A stretch of DNA of 64,000 nucleotides, from NCBI RefSeq assembly GCF_009830105.1, contig NZ_WURB01000001.1, forward strand, positions 248,001 to 312,000. Direction: 5' to 3'. Positions within the stretch are counted from its first letter, which is position 1. The number at the start of each line of letters is the position of its first letter. The notes under the pieces are model-generated. The model did no database searches and was not told where the DNA came from. It saw nothing but the letters and a program-made list of their open reading frames with translations. This document shows, piece by piece, positions 26,694-34,930 of this stretch. Position numbers and translations under genes: made by a program. The stretch comes from Microvirga makkahensis (GTDB lineage: Bacteria > Pseudomonadota > Alphaproteobacteria > Rhizobiales > Beijerinckiaceae).

Positions 26694-27012
26694 GCCGGTC
26701 GCGAGACCGGCTATGGCGATAAACGGCTATCGGAATAAACCCATCGGACCCGGGGGCGGTACCCGGCGCCTCCACCAAAGCCCAGGCTGATCCTGGGTTT
26801 CGGCGGGGGCGAAATAGGATCGACGAGGGCGTAAAGGATAGACTTTCGCTCGGCATGGTTCCGCCGATATCGGGCCGATTCAATAGTTGCCAACGACAAC
26901 TATGCTCCGGTTGCGGTGGCTGCGTAAGCAGTCCCCAAAGCCGACTCAAAGCCCTAGCGGGTAGCACCGTTAGGCGGGGTTCGGAGGCACCTGGCAACAG
27001 AAGCCTCCACTT
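26694..27012 (+). ncRNA. ssrA: Two-piece, circularly permuted tmRNA (alphaproteobacterial)
   Basis: The permuted order is clear. First comes the acceptor piece: a GCGA-capped hairpin (26694-26711), a T-arm region and the 3' end CGCCTCC-ACCA at 26767-26777. A spacer with a CCCAGG/CCTGGG hairpin follows. The coding piece starts GGGGGCG at 26805-26811 and pairs with CGCCTCC. It contains the tag frame 26889-26927, which reads ANDNYAPVAVAA then TAA; GCC at 26889 is the resume codon. A GGAGGC/GCCTCC stem near 26983-27008 ends the RNA. tmRNA frees stalled ribosomes and adds the degradation tag. Termini are approximate. Confidence 0.94.
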
Positions 27013-27035
27013 CTATCTCTCAATAGGGATCGCCT

Positions 27036-27635
27036 ATGGCCGGAAAAGACCTGATCCGCTACGATCTTCTGGTGCAGGACGCGCTGAAGGGCGTCGTGCG
27101 CAAAGTGCTGATCGATGCCGGCAAGGACGGCCTTCCGGGCGAGCACCATTTCTACATCTCCTTTCAGACGGATTATCCCGGCGTTCGCCTCTCGAACCGC
27201 CTCCGGGAGAAATATCCTCAGGAGATGACCATCGTCCTCCAGCATCAGTTCTGGGATCTGAACGTCACGGAGCACACCTTCGAGGTCGGGCTGTCCTTCT
27301 CCGGCATTCCCGAGCGGCTGCTCATCCCCTTCGATGCGCTCACCGGCTTCTTCGACCCATCCGTGCAGTTCGGCCTCAAGTTCGACAGCCAGGACGACGA
27401 GGAGGAAGAAGACGCCGAGGCTCCGCCTGCCCCCCAGCCCATCCGCAACTCCGAGCCCGTGGAGCTGAAGCAGCCCCGCAAGCCTCTTTCGGCCGCAGAG
27501 ATAAAGCCGGCGCCCGAGAAAGCTCCGGCCAGGGCCGAGGTGAGCACGAACGAGACGCCCCCCGATGCGGACGCGGCCGGCTCTTCCGGCAGCGCCGAGG
27601 TCGTGAGCCTCGACGCCTTCCGCAAGAAGAACTGA
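27036..27635 (+). CDS. sspB: SspB (alpha type), ClpXP adaptor for ssrA-tagged proteins
   Basis: The 199-residue protein has a SspB fold in its first 115 residues (HHFYISFQTDYPGVRLSNRL, then EMTIVLQHQFWDLNVTEHTF and RLLIPFDALTGFFDPSVQFGL). A long acidic/Pro-rich linker and a short C-terminal ClpX-docking tail (VVSLDAFRKKN) complete it. It tethers ssrA-tagged substrates to ClpXP. Start ATG 27036 has AGGGA about 7 nt upstream. Its gene follows ssrA directly by 23 bp with no clear terminator, so partner and tag are encoded side by side. Confidence 0.93.
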   Translation: MAGKDLIRYDLLVQDALKGVVRKVLIDAGKDGLPGEHHFYISFQTDYPGVRLSNRLREKYPQEMTIVLQHQFWDLNVTEHTFEVGLSFSGIPERLLIPFDALTGFFDPSVQFGLKFDSQDDEEEEDAEAPPAPQPIRNSEPVELKQPRKPLSAAEIKPAPEKAPARAEVSTNETPPDADAAGSSGSAEVVSLDAFRKKN

Positions 27636-27676
27636 CTTTCACCGCCTCTCGGCCGACGCCCACCTCTTCTGCTATT

Positions 27677-27787
27677 CCCCTCTCCTCGTCATCGCGGCCC
27701 TGTGTCGGTGATCCCGACGATGCGAGGTGCAGCGCTCTTTCATGTCGGGACGGCGGGGACGAGTCCGGCCACATGACGGAGGGGAGG
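27677..27787. repeat. Dispersed palindromic element, sspB-P450 gap
   Basis: CCCCTCTCCTCGTCATCGCG-GCC (27677-27699) and GGCCACATGACGGAGGGGAGG region (27767-27787) are long imperfect inverted arms. A small GTCGG/CCGAC hairpin lies inside. The CGTCAT...ATGACG ends link it to the other intergenic elements. It occupies most of the 169-bp convergent gap. Confidence 0.5.
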
Positions 27788-27804
27788 CGCACAAGGCCCA
27801 CTGC

Positions 27805-29199
27805 TCACTGCGAGCGATGCGTCAGCCGCATCGGCAAGCCGCCATGTGGTCTGAGGGTGATGCGGTGCAGTGGCGCAACTCTATATCCTTGCCTTAGGTC
27901 AAGCCGCACCGCCCGTACGATGGTGGCGAGAACGATCACGGCCTCCTGCAGGGCGAAGGCCGCTCCAATGCAGACCCTGGGGCCTGCCCCGAACGGCAGA
28001 TAAGCGAAGCGGTCGATTCTGGCCTTCTCCTCGGGCAGGAAACGCTCGGGCCTGAAGGATTCAGGCTCCTCCCACAGGGTGCGGTGCCGGTGAAGCACGT
28101 AAGGCGCGATCGTCACCACGGTTCCGGCGGGGACCGTGACATCCCCGAACCGGTCCTCCTCGATGGCCGCCCGGCTCAGGAAGGGCGCGGGCGGATAAAG
28201 GCGCATCGCTTCGTCGAGCACGGCGCGGGTATAGACGAGCTGGTCCAGATGCTGCGGCTCGAACGGATCATCGCCCAGAACCTGATCGACCTCCCGCTCG
28301 ATCCGGCTACGGACGCGTTCGTCCTGAGAAATCAGGTAGATGGACCAGGACAGCGCATTGGCCGTGGTTTCATGCCCCGCCCCAATGAAGGTCACGATGT
28401 TGGCGCCCACCTCCAGGTCGCTGAGACCCTTGCCGGTCTCCGGGTCGGCGGCCTCAAGGAGCAGGGACAGGAGATCGCGGGGCGCGGGCTCCCCCCGCGC
28501 GATCAGAGCCTTCCGGTCCTGGATGAGTTCGTTCACCAGTTCCTCGAAGAAGCGGATGGCAGGCCGCGCCCGCCAGCGTCCGATGCGGGGCACCCAGTCC
28601 GGCAAGCCGAAAATGTCCACCGGATCGATGCGGCCCAGGCCCTCGAAATAGCGGGTGATGGCGCGTCCCAGGGCGTCCGGATCGCGGGCCACGCCCTTCG
28701 AGAATATCGTTCTCTCCAGCACGTCGAGGGTCACGCGGGTCATTTCGAGGGAGATATCGACCTCCCTTCCCTCCGGCCGGCGCCGCCAGCGGCGTACGAG
28801 CCGCTCCGCCGACTCGACCATGGCGGGGAAGAATCCGGTCACGACACGCGGCGGAAACAGGGGAGCGATGGTGCGGCGCTGGAGCTTCCACTCCTCCCCT
28901 TCCGCCGTCAGCAGACCCCGCCCCAGGCCGGGGGCCAGGACGCGCAGTTGCAGATCGTCCTTTCGGTAATTGGCCACGTTGTCGACGAGAATGTGACGGA
29001 TGAAAGCAGGGTCGTTCACCACGGTGATCCGGCCGAGAGCGCCGCTGCCGGTGATGATCCGTTCCTCGAAATGCCGCTCGGTCCAGGTGGTCAGAGGATT
29101 TTGGCGAAGGGCCCACAGGAACGACAGCAAACCCGGAGGCTCCTGGAGCGGCTTGGGGGCCGGAGGCCGGAAGGGGGAGGCTTCGAGGGTGTCGGTCAT
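27805..29199 (-). CDS. Cytochrome P450
   Basis: The 464-residue protein has the P450 landmarks: oxygen-binding AGHETT at about 274-279, the ExxR pair at Glu330 and Arg333 (DEAMRLYPPAP), FRPERF at about 382, and the haem loop FGAGPRVCIG with Cys410. It is soluble in appearance: no strong N-terminal membrane anchor is seen. The long I-helix and RPERF suggest the CYP102-like or fatty-acid hydroxylase side of the family. No ferredoxin or reductase gene is nearby, so its electron donor is unknown. Substrate is unassigned. Confidence 0.93.
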   Translation of the reverse strand: MTDTLEASPFRPPAPKPLQEPPGLLSFLWALRQNPLTTWTERHFEERIITGSGALGRITVVNDPAFIRHILVDNVANYRKDDLQLRVLAPGLGRGLLTAEGEEWKLQRRTIAPLFPPRVVTGFFPAMVESAERLVRRWRRRPEGREVDISLEMTRVTLDVLERTIFSKGVARDPDALGRAITRYFEGLGRIDPVDIFGLPDWVPRIGRWRARPAIRFFEELVNELIQDRKALIARGEPAPRDLLSLLLEAADPETGKGLSDLEVGANIVTFIGAGHETTANALSWSIYLISQDERVRSRIEREVDQVLGDDPFEPQHLDQLVYTRAVLDEAMRLYPPAPFLSRAAIEEDRFGDVTVPAGTVVTIAPYVLHRHRTLWEEPESFRPERFLPEEKARIDRFAYLPFGAGPRVCIGAAFALQEAVIVLATIVRAVRLDLRQGYRVAPLHRITLRPHGGLPMRLTHRSQ

Positions 29200-29287
29200 C
29201 AGATTTCACAAGCCCGTTATGCGCGTTGGCTGTTGCGGGAGGCTAAGTTTGAGATAAGAACAGCCAACTCCATCGAAAGAGGTCAGG

Positions 29288-30679
29288 ATGTCGCCCTCAA
29301 CCCGCATCGAAACAGATACCTTCGGCCCCATCGAAGTTCCCGCCGACAAGCTCTGGGGCGCTCAGACGCAGCGTTCCCTCCAGAACTTCCGCATTGGCAC
29401 CGATCGGATGCCCCTACCCCTCGTCCACGCGCTGGCCATCGTGAAGCAGGCGGCCGCTCTCGTGAACAAGGATCTCGGCAAGCTCGATCCCCGTCTCGCC
29501 GACGCGATTGCCGCGGCGGCGGCTGACGTGGTGCAGGGCAAATACGATGACGAGTTCCCGCTCGTGGTCTACCAGACCGGATCGGGCACCCAGTCCAACA
29601 TGAACATGAACGAAGTGCTCTCGAACCTCGCCATCGAACGCCTCGGCGGCGAGCGCGGCAGCAAGAAGCCCGTTCACCCCAACGACCACGTGAACATGGG
29701 CCAGTCGTCCAACGACTCGTTCCCCACGGCCATGCACATCGCCGTGGCGCGCGAGATCAACGACCGCCTTGTCCCGGCCCTCAAGCATCTGCTCAAGGCT
29801 CTCGAAGACAAGTCGGAGGCCTTCAAGGACCTCGTGAAGATCGGCCGCACGCACCTGCAGGACGCGACGCCCGTCACCCTCGGCCAGGAATTCTCCGGTT
29901 ACGCCGCGCAGGTGCGCCTCGGCATCGCCCGGATCGAGCAGACCCTGCCCGGCATCTATGCGCTGGCCCAGGGCGGAACGGCCGTCGGCACGGGCCTCAA
30001 CGCCCATCCGGAATTCGCGGACCGCTTCGCCGCAAAGGTGGTGGAACTGACCGCCCTGCCCTTCACCTCGGCGACGAACAAGTTTGAGGCGCTCGCCTCC
30101 AACGACGCGCTGGTCTACACGCACGGCGCGCTGGCGAGCCTCGCCGCCGGCCTCTTCAAGATCGCCAACGACATCCGCCTCATGGGCTCCGGCCCGCGCT
30201 CGGGCATCGGCGAGATCTCGCTGCCCGAGAACGAGCCCGGCTCGTCGATCATGCCAGGGAAGGTGAACCCCACCCAGGCCGAGGCCATGACGATGCTCTG
30301 CTGCCAGGTGGCCGGCAACCAGACCACGGTGACCTTCGCTGGCAGCCAGGGACATTTCGAGCTCAACGTGTTCAAGCCGGTGATCGTGAACGCCGTGCTG
30401 CAGTCGATCCGGCTCCTCGCGGACGGCGCGATCAGCTTCACGGACAACTGCGTCGTCGGCATCGAGCCGAACAAGGACCGCCTCAAGGAGCTGATGGAGC
30501 GCTCCCTGATGCTCGTGACCGCTCTGGCGCCGACCATCGGCTACGACAAGGCCGCCGCAATCGCGAAAGCCGCCCACAAGAACGGCACGACGCTGAAGGA
30601 AGAGGCCCTCAAGGCCGGCGTCTCCGAAGCGGACTTCGACGCGGTTGTTCGTCCCGAGACGATGCTTCAGCCAGGCTGA
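29288..30679 (+). CDS. fumC: Fumarate hydratase, class II
   Basis: The 463-residue enzyme interconverts fumarate and malate without an iron-sulphur cluster. The fumarase/aspartase signature [15 protein letters not shown] holds the catalytic serine. [40 protein letters not shown] and [17 protein letters not shown] are class II motifs. [20 protein letters not shown] at the start is typical of FumC. It heads a row with DUF4169 and RHH_4 genes. Confidence 0.97.
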   Translation: MSPSTRIETDTFGPIEVPADKLWGAQTQRSLQNFRIGTDRMPLPLVHALAIVKQAAALVNKDLGKLDPRLADAIAAAAADVVQGKYDDEFPLVVYQTGSGTQSNMNMNEVLSNLAIERLGGERGSKKPVHPNDHVNMGQSSNDSFPTAMHIAVAREINDRLVPALKHLLKALEDKSEAFKDLVKIGRTHLQDATPVTLGQEFSGYAAQVRLGIARIEQTLPGIYALAQGGTAVGTGLNAHPEFADRFAAKVVELTALPFTSATNKFEALASNDALVYTHGALASLAAGLFKIANDIRLMGSGPRSGIGEISLPENEPGSSIMPGKVNPTQAEAMTMLCCQVAGNQTTVTFAGSQGHFELNVFKPVIVNAVLQSIRLLADGAISFTDNCVVGIEPNKDRLKELMERSLMLVTALAPTIGYDKAAAIAKAAHKNGTTLKEEALKAGVSEADFDAVVRPETMLQPG

Positions 30680-30696
30680 TCTGATAAGATTGCGCC

Positions 30697-30885
30697 ATGG
30701 CCGAGATCATCAATCTGCGCCAGGCGCGCAAACAGAAGGCGCGGGCCGAGAAAGAGGCCCGCGCCGAGCAGAACCGTGTCACCTTCGGCCGCACAAAGGC
30801 GGAGAAGAGCCTGACCAGGGCTGAACGGGAACTGGCGCAACGCCGCATCGATTCACACAAGCGCGATGCCGACGAGAATCCTTGA
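30697..30885 (+). CDS. DUF4169 small basic protein
   Basis: The 62-residue protein begins MAEIINLRQARKQKARAE and is a single charged helix rich in Arg, Lys and Glu, the DUF4169 pattern. A conserved RxVTFGRTKAEK segment follows. Function is unknown. It lies 17 bp after fumC, and the RHH_4 gene starts at the next base after its stop, so these are probably cotranscribed. This trio is seen in many Hyphomicrobiales, but I could not confirm this. Confidence 0.85.
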   Translation: MAEIINLRQARKQKARAEKEARAEQNRVTFGRTKAEKSLTRAERELAQRRIDSHKRDADENP

Positions 30886-31101
30886 ATGGGCGCAGGAATT
30901 CTCAAGCGCTCCGTCTCCATTGCCGGTCACCGGACCAGCATCTCCCTCGAGGAACCGTTCTGGCAGATCCTGCGCGAGATCGCCGAGCGCGAGAACCTCT
31001 CCATCCAAGCTCTCATCGGGCGTATCGACGCCGATCGCGGGGAGCAGAACCTCTCCTCTGCCATTCGCGTGTTCGTGCTGATGGATCTGCGTAGCCGCTG
31101 A
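30886..31101 (+). CDS. Ribbon-helix-helix (RHH_4-like) protein
   Basis: The 71-residue protein has a short first strand (SVSIAGHRTSISLEEPF) followed by two helices (FWQILREIAERENLSIQALI and LSSAIRVFVLMDLRS). This strand-helix-helix form fits the PF13467-like ribbon-helix-helix fold. Such domains bind DNA as dimers, but members of this branch have not been assigned operators. The start ATG comes immediately after the DUF4169 stop, so translation is coupled. Confidence 0.82.
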   Translation: MGAGILKRSVSIAGHRTSISLEEPFWQILREIAERENLSIQALIGRIDADRGEQNLSSAIRVFVLMDLRSR

Positions 31102-31165
31102 CAACTGCAGACTTTAGCGGACGAGAGATCCGGTGACTCGCGCGATGCACGCCATTCTGCGTCGT

Positions 31166-31258
31166 GGCCGGACTTCGTCCGGCCATCCATCTGTTGAAAC
31201 CACACTGCCAGGAGACGTCGATCTTTGGCACAGGTCCGCGGATGACGTCGGACCTGTG
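31166..31258. repeat. Paired hairpins between RHH_4 and AsmA-like genes
   Basis: GGCCGGAC-TTC-GTCCGGCC (31166-31184) is a perfect 8-bp hairpin. CACAGGTCCG and CGGACCTGTG (31229-31238 and 31249-31258) form a 10-bp hairpin. Both lie in the 180-bp convergent gap and may end transcription from either side. The first resembles the CCGG-type dispersed element. Confidence 0.6.
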
Positions 31259-31281
31259 AGTATCACGTCGGAAAGGCGGCT

Positions 31282-34200
31282 TTATCGGGTGGGACTGCCA
31301 TAGATGCTTGGCGGGGCACCAAGCTCGAGCGGGGGATTCAGCGGCGGTAACAATATCTGCGAGGGCGCCAGCTCCGGCGTGTCCGGCTGCCGTTGCTGCT
31401 CGGATTGCAGGCGCTCAGCTTCACGACGTGCCCTCTCCGCCTCTTCCTGCGCCTTGGCCCGGCGCGCCGCCTCTTCGGCGGCGGCCTTCGCACGCTGCCG
31501 CTCCGCCTCCTGCTGCGCCTGAATCTGGCGCTGACGCTCGGCAGCGGCGCGCTCGAAGGCCTCAATCTTTTCGAGTTCCCGCTTGAGCACGATGGCCGCA
31601 AGACCATTACGGAACGGACCCGCGTCGATTTCACGTACGGGATTGGCGAGCGTACCGCGCCAGTTCAGGCCAATGGACGGCGGAGCACCGGACCAGCCGG
31701 CCGGCGATGTTCTGGCGACGAGCGAACCGCGTGCGTCGAGTTCAAGTGTGTTCAGGTCGAACGTCACCGCTCCTTGCCAAGTCGACGGTCCGCTCTCGAT
31801 CACGAATGGAGAAAGCCGCAGCGATCCGCCGACGAGTGCAGCCGATGTGGTGACCGCTTGCGCAAGGAGTGCGGAGCGCCCCAGTTCTGCATTGATGATG
31901 GCTTCGGCTCTACCTTCGACGAGAGGCTCGTTCTCGGCCAAGGCGCGCTTCAACGCGCGGTCAAACACAGCAGGATCGGCGGATGGAATACGCAACCTCG
32001 TGATCTTCCAGTCGCCCGCACCACCAAGCGCCGAGACGAGCTGAGACATGCTCTCGCCCGCCGTCCCGAACTTCAGATTTCCCGACAGAACTGCCTCGAT
32101 GGGCGCCGTCCCGCTTAGGGCCCAGAGCGGTACGCTGTCGAGAGCCCCCTCACCGACAACGGTTGCTGTTGTCCCCTGGCGTGTGATGGTCGTGGAGCCT
32201 GTCAGCCGGCCGGTGCCGATGCTGGCATCGAGATTGCGGATGGAGATGCCGTCCGGCTGCGCCTCAAGCGTAAAGCTCGCACGCGTGCCCTGGATGCCCC
32301 GCCCCAGGTCGAGCGTACCGACCCGGAACATGACCTGCCCACCGCTCACGAGACGGCCGCTCTGCCCGAAGGTGGCGTTCGACCAGATCGCGGTGGCGTT
32401 CGGATCGCCTGGTACGTTCAATGCAAGCGCTGCCGCCAGCCATGGGAGGGAAAGCCTGTCCAGAGAAACCTCACCGCCGATCTCCGACCGTGAGCGGACA
32501 TTGAGGCTCGCTTGCACTGCATTGCCAGCAACCTGTCCGGTGATATCGAGGTGGCTCGCATCGCGCACGCGCCCCAGCGTGACTCGTGCCGTGACCGGCA
32601 CCGGCGGCTTCACGCCTGCGCCGTCGCCCAGGAGCAGCAAGAATGGCGTAGCATCGGCCGTGACGAATTCCGCCTCGCCGCTATCCACGACATCGTCGTT
32701 TTCGCTCAAGGCGAAAGGCCTCAAGGTCGTGATCTGCGCGCCTGCGACGTCGCCAGCGACCGTGACTTTGAACTGACCGGACCCGACGCGGGTGCCACGC
32801 AGTTCGATTCTGGACGGCCGAGCGAGTCCTGCCGTGGCGGTGCGGTTCACCCAGCGGCCGGTGTTTTCAGTGGCAAGCGTCAGGTTCAGGTTCTCGGTGC
32901 GCCCGTCGACGGCATCCACGCTGCCCTCGATGGCCCCGCCCGCCGCCGTGCCTTTCATCGTCGTACGCAGGCGCAGTTCCGTCGAGCCCGGAGGTGGAGC
33001 CACACGTTCGGTTCCCACCTGCACGTTGAGCGCGCCCTCACGCAGGAAATGCGGCACCAGCTTGGAAACCCCTCCGATCCACACGCTGCCGATCAGATCG
33101 ATCAGGGGAGCGGCGCGTTGCGCTGTAACCTTGCCGCTAATGCTGCCCGAGCCGTCGGGCGCGATACGCCCGCTCACCCGGGCGTTGGCGCCCGCGAGAT
33201 CCACGATGTCGAGATTTTCGACGAGTAGCGCCGGGCCATCGGAGAGAATGCGCGCCGTGATCCGTCCGGTCGCGGAACCTTTGCCCGCGCTGACACCGCG
33301 CGCGTCCAGGATGAACCCGATATCGATGTTCTCGGTCGCGTCGAATACGCTGGAGACCTGCGGCAACTGATCGAGGTCGAGGTTCTGGATCGCAAGCTGA
33401 GCTTCGAGCTTACCGCGTTCGTTGGCCTCGGGCGCGGTGTAGCGCAGGTTGCCGGTCGTGATCGCATCGCCGATCTTCACGCGCATCCGGTTGAGCGACA
33501 GGACAGGATTGCTGAAGACCACATCCGACGAAGCCTCGACAGGCCGCCCGTCGAGCATATCGAGAAACGGGGAGCGGATCCTGATCCGGTCGAGGTATCG
33601 TGCAAGCCGATCCGACGCGTTCGAGGCCAAGGCTACCTTGCCTTCGATGCCACCCTGCGTCGTCAAGCCAAGCTGCCCCTCGAGCGCGATGCGCGTCTCG
33701 CCCGGCGCGTTGAATTCGACGCGATGGATCCGCGCCATTCCACGATCAAGCGAAAGGCGGAGATTGGCGTTTGTCAGATCCTCCTGCCCCAGGCCGATGC
33801 TGTCGATCTTGAGATCGAGATCGATCGGAACGGTGATGGGCGGCAGAGACCATTGCTTGAGGCGCGAAGAGAAGTCTTGGCCGTTGGAGGACAGAATGAA
33901 GCTGTCGGCATCGAGACGTCGCCCCTCGAGCTTCAATGCGATACGGGGCTCGGTGATGCCGATGCTGCCGCCCCCTGTCATCCGCAGACTTGCGCCGCCC
34001 TCACCCGCTTCCACAATAACGCTCTCCAGCGCTACCACGCCGTCAGCCGTCTTGAAGTCGGATTCGAGCATGATGGGAATGGGAATGCCGGCAGCGGCGA
34101 TCTGCGCCGGAGGCCCGAACAACACTCTGGCCTTGCCGGAAATGTCCGGGATATTCGTTCCGGCCAAGGTATCGTCCAAGGCGAGACGAGCCTCGATGTC

Positions 34201-34848
34201 AAAGCGTGGATAGATATCCCCGCCGCCCGCGAGCTTGACCTGAACGGTCTTGTCCTCGGCGAGTTCGCCCGTAACCAACCGGAAGGGAACGCCTGCCGTG
34301 GTCCCCTCGACCCGCCAAGGGCCGATGAGCCTCTGGCCCTCGATCTGGACGTTTTCCGCAAAGGCTTGGTTCGTATGCCCCGTGGCGACCGCCTGGGTGG
34401 TGACCAGGAGCTGGCCGACATTGAGGCTGTCGATGGCCCACTCACGCCCACGAGCGCTGCCGGAAACGAGGTCGGGCGGCAGGCGCCAGTCGCCTTTGCC
34501 TGAGACGGGAACGCGGATGTCTGCCCGGCCGATACGCGTTTCGGTGAACCGAACCTCGCTTCGAAGGAGCGGCGTGAGCGCGATCTCTGCCAGGACCTCG
34601 TCGGCGGTCAGGACCGGGGAATCCGGAGTCTTTCCGCCTAGCCGCAGCCGGTCGAGAACGATCCTTGGCTCGGGCAGCAGGCGAATGGAGATCTCTCCTT
34701 CCGTTCGTGCTTCCGTACCGGACGCGCGCGAGATCATCCCGTCGATGGTGCCGCGATGATCCTTCCAGTCGATGAAAGGGGGAACCGCGACGGCCGCCGC
34801 CAGGATCAGGATTACGATGGCTGCGATGATCGTCAGGATATCGCGCAA
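31282..34848 (-). CDS. AsmA-like outer-membrane biogenesis protein (1188 aa)
   Basis: The large protein has one N-terminal membrane helix (LTIIAAIVILILAAAVAVPP), then an AsmA N-terminal region (FIDWKDHRGTIDGMISRASG, followed by ISIRLLPEPRIVLDRLRLGG). A long beta-rich repeat body of about 1000 residues fits the lipid-channel AsmA/TamB fold. An Ala/Gln/Glu/Arg-rich coiled coil (about residues 1090-1150) and a Pro-rich tail close it. It probably carries phospholipids or anchors assembly at the envelope. The start appears to be TTG 34848, with only a weak ribosome site. Confidence 0.87.
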   Translation of the reverse strand: MRDILTIIAAIVILILAAAVAVPPFIDWKDHRGTIDGMISRASGTEARTEGEISIRLLPEPRIVLDRLRLGGKTPDSPVLTADEVLAEIALTPLLRSEVRFTETRIGRADIRVPVSGKGDWRLPPDLVSGSARGREWAIDSLNVGQLLVTTQAVATGHTNQAFAENVQIEGQRLIGPWRVEGTTAGVPFRLVTGELAEDKTVQVKLAGGGDIYPRFDIEARLALDDTLAGTNIPDISGKARVLFGPPAQIAAAGIPIPIMLESDFKTADGVVALESVIVEAGEGGASLRMTGGGSIGITEPRIALKLEGRRLDADSFILSSNGQDFSSRLKQWSLPPITVPIDLDLKIDSIGLGQEDLTNANLRLSLDRGMARIHRVEFNAPGETRIALEGQLGLTTQGGIEGKVALASNASDRLARYLDRIRIRSPFLDMLDGRPVEASSDVVFSNPVLSLNRMRVKIGDAITTGNLRYTAPEANERGKLEAQLAIQNLDLDQLPQVSSVFDATENIDIGFILDARGVSAGKGSATGRITARILSDGPALLVENLDIVDLAGANARVSGRIAPDGSGSISGKVTAQRAAPLIDLIGSVWIGGVSKLVPHFLREGALNVQVGTERVAPPPGSTELRLRTTMKGTAAGGAIEGSVDAVDGRTENLNLTLATENTGRWVNRTATAGLARPSRIELRGTRVGSGQFKVTVAGDVAGAQITTLRPFALSENDDVVDSGEAEFVTADATPFLLLLGDGAGVKPPVPVTARVTLGRVRDASHLDITGQVAGNAVQASLNVRSRSEIGGEVSLDRLSLPWLAAALALNVPGDPNATAIWSNATFGQSGRLVSGGQVMFRVGTLDLGRGIQGTRASFTLEAQPDGISIRNLDASIGTGRLTGSTTITRQGTTATVVGEGALDSVPLWALSGTAPIEAVLSGNLKFGTAGESMSQLVSALGGAGDWKITRLRIPSADPAVFDRALKRALAENEPLVEGRAEAIINAELGRSALLAQAVTTSAALVGGSLRLSPFVIESGPSTWQGAVTFDLNTLELDARGSLVARTSPAGWSGAPPSIGLNWRGTLANPVREIDAGPFRNGLAAIVLKRELEKIEAFERAAAERQRQIQAQQEAERQRAKAAAEEAARRAKAQEEAERARREAERLQSEQQRQPDTPELAPSQILLPPLNPPLELGAPPSIYGSPTR

Positions 34849-34930
34849 GAGGGTTACATTCTCCGTTTCACTCTAGCTCTCTAGCCTACCGATCACGAGA
34901 TCGGGAGCGCACCGGGCGCTCCTTCCACCG

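Noticed and set aside
26855-28003. 382-codon frame through ssrA and sspB
   Set aside because: It crosses the tmRNA coding piece and sspB out of frame.
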